Shown one piece after another: positions 1 through 12,666 of a stretch of 64,000 nucleotides of DNA (the stretch's first letter is position 1; each line of letters begins with the position of its first letter). The notes under the pieces were generated by a model that was given only the letters and a program-made list of their open reading frames with translations, was not told the DNA's origin and made no database searches. The DNA comes from Cladorrhinum sp. PSN259 (lineage: Eukaryota > Ascomycota > Sordariomycetes > Sordariales > Podosporaceae): the NCBI GenBank assembly GCA_033725935.1, contig MU867064.1, positions 434,001 to 498,000 of the forward strand. The letters are read 5' to 3'. The position numbers and the translations under genes are program-made.

Positions 1-10
1 CCCCCGCCCG

Positions 11-55
<45 letters not shown>
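1..55. repeat. Poly-C homopolymer run at the window edge
   Basis: The first 54 bases are almost pure C, broken by G at positions 6 and 10, with an uninterrupted run of 44 C at 11-54. Ordinary AT-rich intergenic sequence follows at once. The run does not resemble the fungal telomere repeat CCCTAA. Its place at the very edge suggests a contig end with a poly-G/poly-C sequencing or assembly artefact, though a real homopolymer cannot be excluded. Confidence 0.85.
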
Positions 56-1412
56 CTAAATGTTGACTTGGCGGAGAAGAGGAGAAAAAGAAGGTCAAAT
101 TTTGATACACATCATTTCAACAACTCTTATACCCCTTGTTTTCTTAGTTTCGGTTTTTGCATTTGGCTGTTGCTATATTCTTGTTTGCTTATTCTTTGTT
201 CATAAAACATCATTATTATGTGGGGTGGTGAAATTGGGTGATCACATTGTGGAAAAGAATCGCCGGCGATGAGATCGATGAGGTTAACTCTATCTTTTAG
301 ATGGAATTCAGGAAAAGCATTTGTTTAATATGGGATAAAATCGTGGTGGTGGGCGGAGAGTTACAGGGGATGGCGTTTTGGGTCATGTTTCTTTAGTCAT
401 GGCGATAAAGGAGTTGCTGATGAAGATGACGACTTGGAAGAACCGAAAGAGAGGGATATGTCATCAGAGTAGGGGTTTCTCTTTAAGGGTTACAAACATA
501 AACTCGAAGCACAAAGTATTTAATGGAGTCCAGACCTGCGGTCTGTCGTTGTTAATATCAATACCGTGTTATTTCTACAGGCACACTGAATCAAGAATCA
601 CCAGACGCTGGCTTCATGTTGAATACTATATATGTAATGTAATGTGCCTTGCGTGTGTTTGGTATAAAACCAAACTTTTCCGACGCGTAATTATGTCCTC
701 TGGTTTGAATACTCTAGTCCACCTTTGAATCTGTTACCATATAATAAATAGCAATACTTTAGACAACGCCAGGCCTGAAAACGATAATCTCCCCAGCAAG
801 AAAAATCAGATATTTTGTCTGCACCCTGATAAAACACCAACATTACCGAGAAAATAATAAACGCTAATGCTCCTCTCCCAGACTCCATTTTCGGCTCTCC
901 CAGACAACACCACCTGTCCCATGTGATTCGTTTCCTGTGTGCGCATTACCTCCATTCTCAATTTCTCATTCCTCAAAAATGGTCGTATGTGTGTAAACAG
1001 TTAAATGAAGCGAAAGACACACCCAAAAAATCTACTCGTCTCTTTATGTCTCAATTCATCCGTAACCTTGCCACAGCCACCCACCTTGCACTCGTTTGAA
1101 ACCCATGTGTGCCCCAAGTCGCTCACAACGCAGGAAAAGAAAAAAGAAAAAAAAAGAAAACTGGCTTTCCCAGTGATAACGCGCGCAGCACCGGGTATGT
1201 AAAAGTTTATCAATTCTCCCAAAACTTAGAAAGCGGACAGAGAGAGCAGGCAAATCAACTCTCCTATCGCCATGATCCGTTACGCCAGAGCCATGCTGAA
1301 TAACAAGAGAAAACCCCAAAGACCGATTTCATATTACCACCCCACCATTATGTCGTTCTTTTGTTGGCCAAATGAAAATACGCAATAGTAAAGAAACATC
1401 AGATACTGATGC
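56..1412. other. Intergenic region downstream of chd1
   Basis: About 1.36 kb of moderately AT-rich sequence between the poly-C edge and the chd1 stop codon. It holds only short open frames (up to about 115 codons), with no recognisable domain and no convincing splice structure. It probably contains the chd1 3' UTR and polyadenylation site. I see no gene here. Confidence 0.6.
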
Positions 1413-4400
1413 TCAGTAAGGACTATGCCGAGCGGGAGGGCTGCGGTTATATGAATGGCGCAGTGGGACGCCTCGGTCAGCCGGTCGACGATGACGCTGG
1501 AAGTTCAGCCGGTCGTCATCATAGTAGCTCCTACGTTGGTGTGTGTCACGACGGTCGTCTCTGCGGTCATCTCTGCGGTCGTCCCGGCGATCGTCACGAC
1601 GTTCTTCCCGTCGCTCTTCACGACGCTCCTCGCGGCGGTCATCGCGATATGGATCCCGAACTCTTCGTTCTTCACGGTCACTTGCGATCTCTCCATCTTC
1701 CAGATCGTGCCTACCACGGGCTTTTTCAACACGATCCTTCTTGTCCTTCTCAATGATGTTGACAAACATTTCCTGAAGCCGCCTACCGGGGACCTTAACC
1801 TCTCCAAGAGGCCAGATAGAAGCCAGAAACTCCCTAAAAAATCGTCAGCGCAAATATAGACAGTAAAGATACCGCACAAAGTTTACTTACCAAAACTGGG
1901 GTTCGAGGCTTTCAATGTCTGAATCATTTTGCATCCGCAAGTTCTTCAGGAAGTTGCCAAATGCGCGAATCTCCTCACCGAGGACCTTGGCCCGTTCCTT
2001 GGCAACGGGGAAACGCTCCTTGGAGTACATGATGCGCTCCATGCTATCCTTGAGAGGACGAAGGACGGACCAGACCAGCTGCGAATTGTCCGTATTATCA
2101 ATCTCGTCATCTTGAAGCTTGGCAAGTTCATGGAACCGATCAACAGCCTTCTGCCTGTCACGTTTGCAACGCTCCATTGCTTCAGGGCTCATCTTTGGCT
2201 TATCCTTCTTCTTCTCGTGCTTTGCATCAGCCTCCAGACGACGATGCTTAGAGCCACGGTCATTGTTGTCATCGTTGTACCGCCTCTTCTCTGGTCTAGG
2301 TGTGCCCCGGTCAGCATTACTGTAAGACCGATGGTGATCACCATGAGGGTGATTCCGGTCGCGGTTGTTCTTTTTGGACGGTTGAGGGGCAGGAGAGGCC
2401 GAGACAGAATCGCCGCGGCGAACGCCATTTGTTAGAAGCTTCTTGCTGCGGTGATGATTTTCGACAGCTTTCTTGGCATTGGCATCGTTCGAGTATTTGG
2501 CCATGAGAACGGAAAGCAGATACTCGGAACGCCGGACAAGATGTACAGCACCCGGCGACTGGATACCTTTCTCGTCGCCCTTGCGGCGCTCCTCCTTCTT
2601 GTCTACTCTATGCTCCTCTAAGAAGAACTTGTCTTGCATCTGGAGCTCTGGATCATCGCGGATCTGTGTCCAAGCACCGAATCCATACCTGTCAATGCCA
2701 ACAAGCAACATGCCATCCTCACGAGCACCCCACTCGCAGGAATACGCTGCAGATTTGGTTGCATCAGCGAGCCTAAAGGAAGTGAAGTCGCCATGCTCGC
2801 GTAGTACTCGACGCAACAACTTCAGCTGAGGTGGGCGCTCAACAACAGTCTCAGCATTGACCTTCCGAACTTCGCCAAAATCTACCAGCACAGCTTTCTT
2901 GTCCTTCTTGGCCAAAGGCTTACCGGCCCGCTCCTCTTCCTCACGAAGCCTGTCATTGTTCAGATCCACAGCTTTCCGGCTCAGCTCAATGAGGTCTTCA
3001 ATGATACCCTTGATGAACGACCGATCCCGGTCACCCAAGCGAGCGTCTTGGACGAGTTCTTCTTCTCGCTCCACATAGTCACCGTAACGGAAGAAAGCTC
3101 GAATAAGATTCCGTGTCTCTTTCTCGTTGAGTGGACGCTTTGGATCTGAGGCCTGTGCCCGCAGCTCATCGATCTCATCTTGCTCCTCCTTTTCACGCTG
3201 TCGCTTCTTAGCAAGTCGTTCGGCCCTATCGTTTTCAGCATGCTTTTTCGATCCTTTAAGTGCGGCTTTACGTGGAGCTGCTTCTTCCATCGCCTTTGCC
3301 AGATACTCTTCGTGCTTTTTATGTTCTTCTTCAGCCTTAATCGCAGCGAGTTGATCAGCAGGAATGATCTGATCCCAGTCGAGAGCCAGGTCATCAACTT
3401 TGACGTCAGTGACTTGCATCCAGTTGTCCCAGTCAATACCGCCACTGCTAAGGTTGAGCTTGTCATCTACATCTGTCTTGGTGACTTCGGCATTCTCGAG
3501 AATTGCGTCAATATCAAGCTGCTCCAACTTCTCCTGATTGCCAGACTGCTCAAAGAGATTCTGAGAACGCATCTTTAGGATCATGGAAATGTCTTCAGCG
3601 GTCTTGGCCTCATCAATCTTCATGCCACGCTCCTTGAACTGCTCACGGAAAGCTTTGCCTTCATCAGTGACACCAGCCTGAATAGTCAAATATTCAAGGA
3701 ACAGTTTGTTTCGCGCACGCTTCACGACCTCTTCCTCGATAGTCTGCTTCGCAACAAGTCGGTACACGTTTACAGGTCTCTTCTGACCAATACGGTGTGC
3801 ACGAGCCATGGCTTGCAGATCTGCTTGAGGGTTCCAGTCTGAGTCGTAGATGATGACGGTATCCGCAGTCATCAGGTTGATACCGAGACCACCAGCTCTT
3901 GTGGACAAGAGGAAACAGAAATCTTCACTGCCTTCAGCATTGAAGTGGTTTATAGCCATACGACGTGGCGCTGCCGGAATTGTACCATCGAGGCGCTGAA
4001 ACTGATAGCCGCGAACTCGAAGGTAATCGCCCAGAATGTCAAGCATCTTGACCATCTGACTGAAAATCAACACGCGGTGACCGTCTTTTTTCAGCTTGGC
4101 AAGGAGCTGATCTAGAAGCATCATCTTGCCGCTGCTGGTTATGAGACCCTTGATTTGATCTTCACGTCGCGTACTGCCGGCGAGAACTCTGTCCTCGGCG
4201 CCCTGAAACATGTATGGGTGGTTGCTGACCTTCTTCAGCTCCATCATGATGTTTAGAAGGGATTGCTTGTGGCCGTTGCTAGCATCGCTCAAGGCCGCAT
4301 AGTTTCGGGTCAAAATGTTCTTGTAATATTCCAACTGAACATCGGAAAGCTCAACACGAATAATCTTTTCAGTTTTAGGAGGCAGATCTGACTCGACAGT

Positions 4401-6670
4401 CTCTTTCGTGCGACGCAGGATGTAGGGCGCAATTGAGGTATGGAGCTCCTGGAGCTTGGCTTGCGTCTGCTTCCGCTTGGCTTCGTCTTGTTCTTCATCG
4501 ACGATTGGTTGCTTGCTGTCATCTGTACCCAGTAGCTCAAGCTCCTCATCTATCAGAACCTTGCCCGGGTTCAAGAAATCCAGAAGGGCGGAGAGCTCTG
4601 CAAGGTTGTTCTGGATGGGTGTGCCAGTGATGAGCACCTTGCATGGAACGTTAAAGTTGTTCAGCTTGATGTACAACTGCGACTCCCGGTTCTTCAGGCG
4701 ATGAGCTTCGTCAACAGCAAGTACCTGCCACTTGATGTTCTTGAGATGATCTGCGTCCGCCAGAATGTAGTCGTATGAGGTAACTAAGACGTTGAACTTT
4801 GGCTTTTTTGGATTGCCATCCACAAAAAGCTCGTGCTCACGAATGTTAGATCGTGCAGCCTCAGGCCCAAGATAGACGACATAGTTGATATCAGGAGCCC
4901 AGTGGTTGAAAGTGTCGCACCATGCAGGGATAACACTGAGAGGGGCAACAACAAGGAACGGCCCTTCTTGGTCGCGATCGTTTCGAAGCCAGCTGAGGAA
5001 CGATACGGTTTGCACAGTTTTGCCGAGACCCATCTCGTCTGCCAAAATGACATTGTTGGCACGAGTCCAGTTGAGAGCAAGGAAGTTCAGGCCCTTCAGT
5101 TGGAATTCTCGAAGCTCGCCGCCGACAATATACGATGGCTGGGACTCCAACTTGGTCATTCTCGACCTCGTGTCAGGGTTGGTCTGCTTCTTGTCCGACG
5201 TCCAGGACCGGGAGATTCGATCCTTGAATTGATCGATCTTGTCCTGATATTGACTGCTGATTAAAGAAGCCTCTTCCCATGTACACTCGTCGTATTGGAG
5301 ACCCTTCCATTTCACGAGGTACTCGACGTCCTCCTCCCCATCGCGGACGGCAACGATTCGCTCGACTTTGGTATAGTCTGCCAGTGCTTCCTCCTCGCGC
5401 TCACGATCCAAGGACCATTGTTCGCGTGTTTCAGGGCTCACTTCCTCGCCGCCGAATTGCATGTCCAATTCGTACTCGACAATCTTCTTGTAGTAGTTTT
5501 CAAGCCGGCGGAAGCCACGGAATCCGCTAACGCTTTCTGTGGTCTCCCAGGTGTCGTGCAAATGGGATTTGCCTTGCCATTTGACAAAAAACTCGAAATC
5601 ATGACGAGTGGAATCGTAAGAAAGTTCAACGCCCTCCTTTGGCCGATGACGAAGGATTTTTTCGATGTATGGGGAATTGTCTTCGACATCGGCGGCCCAG
5701 TAATTAGGTGTAAGCTCTGACTCGTCTTCTTCCTCTGCGTCACTCTCTTGGTATGCGCCAGCAGAGACCTGCGCGGCACGGCGACTAGACCAACGCTTTT
5801 CCGCCAATGCCAATGCCGGCTGCAACTCTTGCTGCCGTCGCGCCTTTTTGCGAAAACTTCGGGCCTTGGCACCACCGTAGGTATCAGAATCAGAATCATC
5901 TGCTGGAGTTTGACGAGCAGTAGGCGTCGCGCGTTTAGAGGCTGCGATTGAAGGGTATGTTAGCCACTACACTTCTCGACGCGGTTTGTATGCAAGGGCG
6001 GGTGAATTTTACTTGGCTGGGAGCGCTCTAGACGGCGTCGCTTGTTAGCCTTGCGAGGGGCGGGCGTTGCGTCAGATTCTGATGCCTCTTCTTCTTCGTC
6101 CGAATCAACCTACGCGACGAGGTTAGTGTATGAGTATAGAAAAGTGAAGTATTGTCTACTCACGATCTTCCTTCGTGGCTGGGGACGCGACTATTGATAA
6201 TTATCAGCTGCAGATCAAACGAGAAGATGAGTAAAGCACCATACACTTCGCCTGAGGCCATAGAGTTCTGGATTCTCCCTCATGTATTCATCTTCAGTCA
6301 CTACGCCTGCTTTCCTCTTCGGGGTAGGACGATCGGATGTTACCGAGGCGGCGCGATCGTCGTAGTCGTTGCTCTGATCATGACTCTGAACAGAGGCAGG
6401 ACTACCTGCCCCGTCAAAGTCACCGTCGTCTGAAGCATCATTATCGCTAGGGTCCGAAGCCTCTTGAAATGTTAACTCGGGCCTCCCGGCTGGCGAGCCG
6501 ACAGCATCGGGGGATTCGGCTGAGTCTGGTGACGCGGCATCGATCGCAGAATGTTGCACGTCTGAGAGATCGCTCTCGCTCTGGTTACCGTTGGCAAAGT
6601 ATGAGGTATTTTCATCGGCCGACGGGTAGTCATGTCCATTTACCGGACTGGGTTCAGGGGATGTTGACAT
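1413..6670 (-). CDS. chd1: Chd1-type chromodomain-helicase-DNA-binding chromatin remodeller
   Basis: ATP-dependent nucleosome-spacing remodeller of transcribed chromatin. Five predicted exons, read from the right: 6670-6245, 6190-6164, 6109-6013, 5941-1891 and 1833-1413, all joining in frame to 1673 residues. An acidic Ser/Asp-rich N-terminus is followed by two chromodomains (about residues 273-340 and 370-427) and a Snf2 ATPase with DEMGLGKT (Walker A), VDEAH and TGTPIQNN motifs. Next come helicase C with LSTRAGGLGINL and ARAHRIGQ, a SANT/SLIDE-like DNA-binding region, and the C-terminal CHCT (DUF4208) helical domain. The last intron lies inside the CHCT domain at QFW/EFLASIWP, so a model stopping in exon 4 would lose the domain's end and a tail of RRDD/RREE repeats. 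That tail is not part of yeast Chd1 as I know it. The exon 1 donor (GTATGG) is the least certain junction. Confidence 0.95.
1545..1665 (-). repeat. Degenerate 12-nt tandem repeat encoding RRDD/RREE in the chd1 tail
   Basis: Read on the minus strand, about nine to ten imperfect 12-nt units encode alternating Arg-Arg-Asp-Asp and Arg-Arg-Glu-Glu in the last chd1 exon. The opposite strand shows an Arg/Ser-rich open frame across the same repeat, which is a by-product of the repeat unit. Repeats of this type are prone to length change by slippage. Confidence 0.85.
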
Positions 6671-8807
6671 TGTGATATTCAGACCGTGAGCTGCCTGCTA
6701 CATGACGACGATGTCAGCGAGTGATTTCTAGCGGTAGACGCAGCGCAAATTGGGGGCCCATGGAAAGCCCAGTTTGGCGACCCAGAATCACGGGAGAACG
6801 ACTCGATAACCGCCATGACCATGTTTCAATGATGCTTGTCGCATCCGGGGGCGTGTAAGTGATGAAGACGAGGCTGGGTTTGAGGCTTGACAGCGATTGC
6901 GGCCCTGGAGAGCTGCGGGGCTGCTTCGGGGCTGCATTGAATGCACTGAGGCCATCGCGGGCATCAGATTCCATCAATTCTGGAGGTCTCCGGGTATCAG
7001 GAAGGCGGCGATGGGGGTATATCGATGGCCATGTGATGGGTTTGATGATGGATTTGATGGACAGGACGCGGCAGCTCACAGCTCCAGCAGGGTTGTGCAA
7101 TTGTGCAAAGTGACTGCAGAGACTTACAGGTCATTAACAATCAATGCCCTCCAGGCAGCAGACTGTGTAGGTCTGGCTCCGAGTCTGTCTTGAAGGGTGT
7201 TGGGTGTGGGGTTTTTGTGAAGGGCTGGAGACCCCAGTGTGGTTTAGTGATGATGGTGTAGCGGAAATTCGTCAGTGGTGGTCGGAGGAGAAAGAGAAAA
7301 TGGTGAATCCGAGCCAGGAACTCAGTGGTCTGTGCTTAGCTGCCTAGGGCCCCACTAGCACCAACCTGATTGGCTGCAGTCCACACTTTCCGATGAGGCT
7401 GACAGCTGGCTCCCCTGCGACCCGCCTGTTTCCTCCGCCTGCAACACAACGCGCTGCACCACACCTCCAGAGCTTGTTGTTGGCCAAAGGCTAGCTGAGT
7501 GCTGATCTCTCGAGAACCTTGAAAATCCTTTTTTCTCGGTCAGTTCTCCAATTACGGAGTCAACAAAAATTTTCACTTAGATGATCGAAGATATGGCGCG
7601 TGTAATTCTTGTCTTGTCTTCTGCTTTCGATGCAGCGATGACGCGCAAGGCAACTGTCGAAGAGATACGTACGGCAGGTACCTGTTGTATGTAAAAGAGA
7701 AAGTGGGAAATGGTAGGTAGTGAGAGAAAGTGTTGGTTGTCAGCGGAAAAAGTAGAGTTCCAAGTTGTCTTTGCGGCGGTGGTTAAGATGGGAAATGCAA
7801 TCGAAGGTTGTCGATGGGCGGGCGGGAGGTGGGCGCTCAGTGCACCTCCGGCATGGCTTTTGCGTGTCTTCCGCTGTTGCCGGGGGCCGACGGAAGGACA
7901 AGTTGCGGCTTGATCTGAGGCGAGCCAGCGACGGTGCAGATACTAACGAGGCATCTCAGCCTACCTCGAGTTCCAAGTCATCAGGTAAGGTGGCTATTTG
8001 GGTAACGTATCATCAGTTTGACAATAGCTGTCATTCGATTTTCTAAATATCTCTGGCGACGTCGATGACACAACGGCAAGTTAAGACCAAGTCTCATCAC
8101 GGTCATCAAAAACCACGCTCATATTCCCTTGTCGTCGGCTACACAGTTGGGGATGCGTCGAATTCTCCATGGCCCGTCTGGCCCAAATAGCTTGGAATGA
8201 CTCGAATCGCGTTGCTGGAGGGGCACGGATACATTCGAGTATTCCCATGCCCCTTTATGACTTTCACAACCGTTTATATTTTGAGTTTATCTTAGATTTT
8301 ATCCTCCGAGAACGTCTTAATAGCCTTGAAATGCTACAATCCTTTCATGCAGCTCATTGTCTATGCAGTATCTTGTACTGGAGTCGTAACGTGTTATTAC
8401 GCAGCTGTGCCTGCTGAGCCCCGCCCCGGACGCTGTTGGCCAACCAGTTGCACTTTGTTTGAGCTTACACAGGCCTTGGGGGACGCCAAGCACACCCAGT
8501 GTTCTTTGTGGCCAAGGGCGACCGTTTCATCCCGAAATTTAGATCCCTGGCTGATATTTTTTTGCCCTGCCCCTCCTCCACAATTGGCCCCTCCTTTTGG
8601 GAATCCATATTTCTCCCCGTCTACCCAATCCTGATCAGAACCTGGACCAGGAGCGCCGAGAACGAACCTTGTGGGAACAGTCCCAGTCCTGTTTCGCTGC
8701 GGAACCAAAATATATCCTGGGATCTAGAGCCAGCGCGCTTTTCCTTGCTTTTTTCCGTGACAAAGAACATCTGGACTTCCCGTAGCTGTGAGCAAATCAG
8801 CAACACC
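6671..8807. promoter_or_regulatory. Divergent intergenic region between chd1 and rli1
   Basis: About 2.1 kb between the start codons of two divergently transcribed genes, so it should hold both promoters and both 5' UTRs. Open frames here are short (up to 126 codons), overlap on both strands and show no domain. No individual regulatory site is strong enough to name. Confidence 0.55.
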
Positions 8808-11215
8808 ATGGCCGACAAACTCACTCGGTATGCTGTCCACAGACTGCAAGTGATCATCACCTCGTCTCGCATATGCTAACTGTACCGAAACAGTGTCGCT
8901 ATCGTGAGTAGCGACAAGGTGCGTCTCTCATTCCCTGCCCCTCCTGTTCTGAAAGGCAGCGCATCATCATTGCGAAACCACCGAGGTTGACATAGACTAA
9001 CAGCATGGAAATAGTGCAAGCCTAAGGTTCGCGACAGATTTCGGTTTGAATGAATGTTTAAGAAGTTCTAACGGGAACAGAAATGCCGTCAAGAGTGCAA
9101 GAAGTCATGCCCTGTGGTGCGATCCGGAAAGCTCTGCGTATGTCAAAACAACCCGCCTCAAAAACTGTGACAGTACCCCAATACCAACCAGTTGCCTGAC
9201 CGTATATGTCTCCTTAGATTGAGGTCACCCCCGAGTCCCGAATTGCCTTCATTTCCGAGTCGCTATGCATCGGTTGTGGTATTTGCCCCAAGCGCTGCCC
9301 CTTCAGCGCCATCACCATCATCAACCTGCCCACGAACCTTGAGAGCCAAATCACCCATCGTTACTCGGCAAACAGCTTTAAACTCCACCGCCTTCCCATG
9401 CCTAGGCCTGGAAATGTGTTGGGTCTTGTAGGAACAAACGGTATCGGCAAGAGTACCGCTCTCAAGATTCTTAGCGGAAAGCTCAAGCCCAACCTGGGCA
9501 GATTCGACAACCCGCCCGATTGGGAAGACGTCATCAAGTATTTCCGTGGTTCTGAGTTGCAAAGTAAGAGCTGTAACTGATTCGCTCTGGTATAATCCCG
9601 TTAACAAAACTATCAGACTACTTTACCAAGCTGCTGGAGGATGACTTGAAGGCTGTTGTCAAGCCTCAGTACGTCGACCAGATCCCAAGGGCTATTCGCC
9701 AGGGCGACAAGACGGTCAAGGCTCTTATCGAGAGCCGTCTATCTCTGAACAATCTGGAAGAGGTTCTTGATACTCTTGGTAGGCTACGGAAATCCAACAA
9801 GTCTTTTATATTGGCTACAGGTTCACTGACCCTTCCCAGAGCTCCGCCATATCTACGATCGTGATGTGTCTCATTTGTCAGGTGGTGAGCTCCAGCGTTT
9901 CGCTATTGGTACCGTTTGCGTTCAGCAAGCCGATGTGTACGCCTCCCCGAAACTTGGAACCTCCTAATTTGATTGCAACTAACATCCAACAGATACATGT
10001 TCGATGAGCCCTCATCTTACCTTGATGTCAAGCAAAGATTGGCTGCTGCTCGTATGATCCGCTCGCTCTTGCGCGCTGACGACTACGTAATCGTCGTCGA
10101 GCACGATTTGTCAGTACTTGATTACCTTTCGGATTTCGTCTGCGTTCTCTATGGACAGCCGGCCGTCTATGGTGTCGTCACTCTCCCTCACTCCGTTCGT
10201 GAAGGTATCAACATCTTTCTTGACGGTCACATCCCAACCGAGAACTTGCGTTTCCGTGATGAGAGCTTGACCTTCCGTATTGCCGAAGGCGGCGAGGAAT
10301 TCATCAACGAGAAATCCCGCGCTTTCCGTTATCCCTCCATGGAGAAGACCATGGGAAACTTCCATCTGAGCATCGATTCCGGCGACTTCTCTGACTCTGA
10401 GATCATCGTCATGATGGGTGAGAACGGAACGGGCAAGGTATGTGTGGACGCACCGTCAGCACCAGAGGCATTTGATTCTAACAATGAAACAGACGACTTT
10501 CTGTCGCCTTCTTGCCGGCGTTCTCAAGCCTGACGGCACCAAGAAGGTTCCCGAAATGAAGATTAGCATGAAGCCACAGACCATCACTCCCAAGTTCGAG
10601 GGCACTGTCCGCCAGCTTTTCTTCAAGAAGATCAAGGCTGCTTTCTTGTCGCCTCAGTTCCAGACTGACGTTGTCAAGCCGCTGAAGCTTGATGATTTCA
10701 TTGACCAGGAAGTCAAGAATTTGTCCGGTGGTGAATTGCAGAGAGTAAGTTGCTTTAGATCTGCGTATTTTGTCCATTGCCAAGGCATCTCTTCTAATAC
10801 CTAACAGGTTGCCATTGTTCTCGCCCTCGGTATCCCCGCCGACATCTACGTCATCGATGAGCCTTCCGCCTACCTCGATTCCGAGCAGCGTATCATCGCC
10901 AGTCGTGTCATCAAGAGATTCATCATGCACGCCAAGAAGACTGCCTTTATCGTCGAACACGATTTTATCATGGCTACCTACCTTGCTGACCGCGTCATTG
11001 TCTTCGATGGCCAGCCTGGTATCGACGCTCATGCCAACAAGCCTGAGTCTCTCCTGTCTGGTTGCAACAAGTTCCTGAAAAACCTGGACGTCACTTTCCG
11101 TCGCGACCCGACCAACTTCCGTCCTCGCATCAACAAGGCCAACTCTCAGCTCGACCAAGAACAAAAGTTGGGCGGCAACTACTTCTTCTTGGAGGAGCCC
11201 GAGTCTAGCTCTTGA
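8808..11215 (+). CDS. rli1: Rli1/ABCE1 ribosome-recycling iron-sulphur ABC ATPase
   Basis: Essential soluble twin-ATPase that splits ribosomal subunits after termination and supports initiation and ribosome export. Ten predicted exons: 8808-8827, 8894-8918, 9015-9026, 9081-9137, 9218-9563, 9617-9778, 9840-9936, 9993-10437, 10493-10744 and 10808-11215. They join in frame to 607 residues, the usual family length. The N-terminus carries the two ferredoxin-like cysteine sets (CKPKKCRQECKKSCP, then CIGCGICPKRCP). ABC domain 1 has GTNGIGKST, signature LSGGE and YMFDEPSSYLD; domain 2 has GENGTGKTT, LSGGE and YVIDEPSAYLD. Exon 3 is only 12 nt and supplies CKPK, including one cluster cysteine. Its donor (GTTCGC) is weak, but protein conservation fixes the junction. 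There is no membrane segment. Confidence 0.96.
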
Positions 11216-12666
11216 AAAGGGCGTGGATAAGGACACGCACAAGCACCACTACCATCGTCGATCTCCTCTTCCGCCTCCTCATAATGATGCATTGGATGCC
11301 GGCGTTTTAGGCGTCCAAAAAGGCGGTATGAGTCAAACCGGCGGCGCCCGGGGTTGTCTTGATGTTGGATTAGAGGAGGGCGGCATCTCTGAAGACGACG
11401 ATCCGGATATTTGACACCGGCGGCGACAGTCCTACCCCTTGTTGTCTGGTCCTACCGGAAAGGAAAGGTCGGCTATTCTGTTACATGAAGAGAGAACTGG
11501 TTATGACCGACTTTCCATTATTTCTGGCAGATTGAGGGACAATGAATCAAGCAGGGTGACTGTCGCCTGGGTCCCATTTGCCTTCAATTCACACAGAAAG
11601 CCTTTTATATTTGATTTAATTTCTGCGTGAAGGATTTGGGCCCGAACCATAGCGAATGGAAGCGGGTTTGCAACACGTATGCAGTTGCATTGCAGTTAGA
11701 CATATATCTACTATCCATGGCAGGTCAAATTTGAAATAGTTATGGTTACAGTTTTTTTTTTATACGTTTGTTTCGGGTAATGTTCTTTCGTAACACGAGT
11801 AAGAACCTGATATCTGTGTTCATAGGTCATTGGCAAATGCGTGTTGAGATTATGATGTTGAATGAACACCTTAGTTCCATAGAGATCATATGTCTGGTCG
11901 GGATGGGATAAAAACGCTCCTTTTCTCAAAGACTCGAGGTGCAGAACTGCGCACGAGGTTTTGAATTTGGTGTGGAAACAAGTCCTTATCACTACATCAC
12001 CCCTATTGGCGCTGTTGAGCCAGTTGAAACCACTGCAAACTTAACGAAAAACTGAAGTTACCATTCCCAGTTTACTACGATGGAGGGAACATCATAAATC
12101 TCAGACACTACACATATATATCAAAGAGAATATCTTTTCTACTCCTTCTAAGGTCTATATTTATACCATGTATTATTTTACTCCAACTGTGATCTATGCT
12201 TCTTATTGCTTGTTTACACCCGGTGACAGCGCCAGAAGGAAAGTGACTTTTCCACTTTTTTTTTTGGTGATAAAAAAACATTGGTGTTTCCCACACTCAG
12301 CCTCAAACGCCTCACTATCATCAAACCGGGTTAGAGCAGGGGTGGTTTTGTAACTGAACGTACTGGTACTGGTGCTGAGAACTGCTTTCATCTGGAAAAC
12401 CCAAAACACCTCCCTTCTATTTGACCGGCGAGACACGGTCAATAGCTAGTAGTCGAGATATGGCTCTGTATGCTGCTGATGTAATCTCTCAAAGTAGCCG
12501 GTGCTTAGACGCCCATTGGCGCCCCTGCCTCTGCTCGGGTATGAAGGACGACGTACTTTGAATGAAAAGTTGGCATGGCATTCCTCGCCCTCCTCAATCT
12601 CGCCCTCCAACAATTCGTTCAGAGCTCTAGAGAGTGACGCGTAGGCGGGGTGGCTGCAATGGGCGA
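11216..12666. other. Intergenic region between the convergent rli1 and prp40 genes
   Basis: About 1.45 kb holding the two 3' UTRs. The right part is AT-rich with short T and A runs (for example around 11751 and 12250). Only small open frames without family resemblance are present. No gene supported. Confidence 0.6.

Noticed and set aside
1543..1776. Plus-strand Arg/Ser-rich open frame opposite the end of chd1
   Set aside because: It is the antisense reading of the RRDD/RREE repeat in chd1; its SR-protein look comes from the repeat unit, and it lacks any RRM or other domain.
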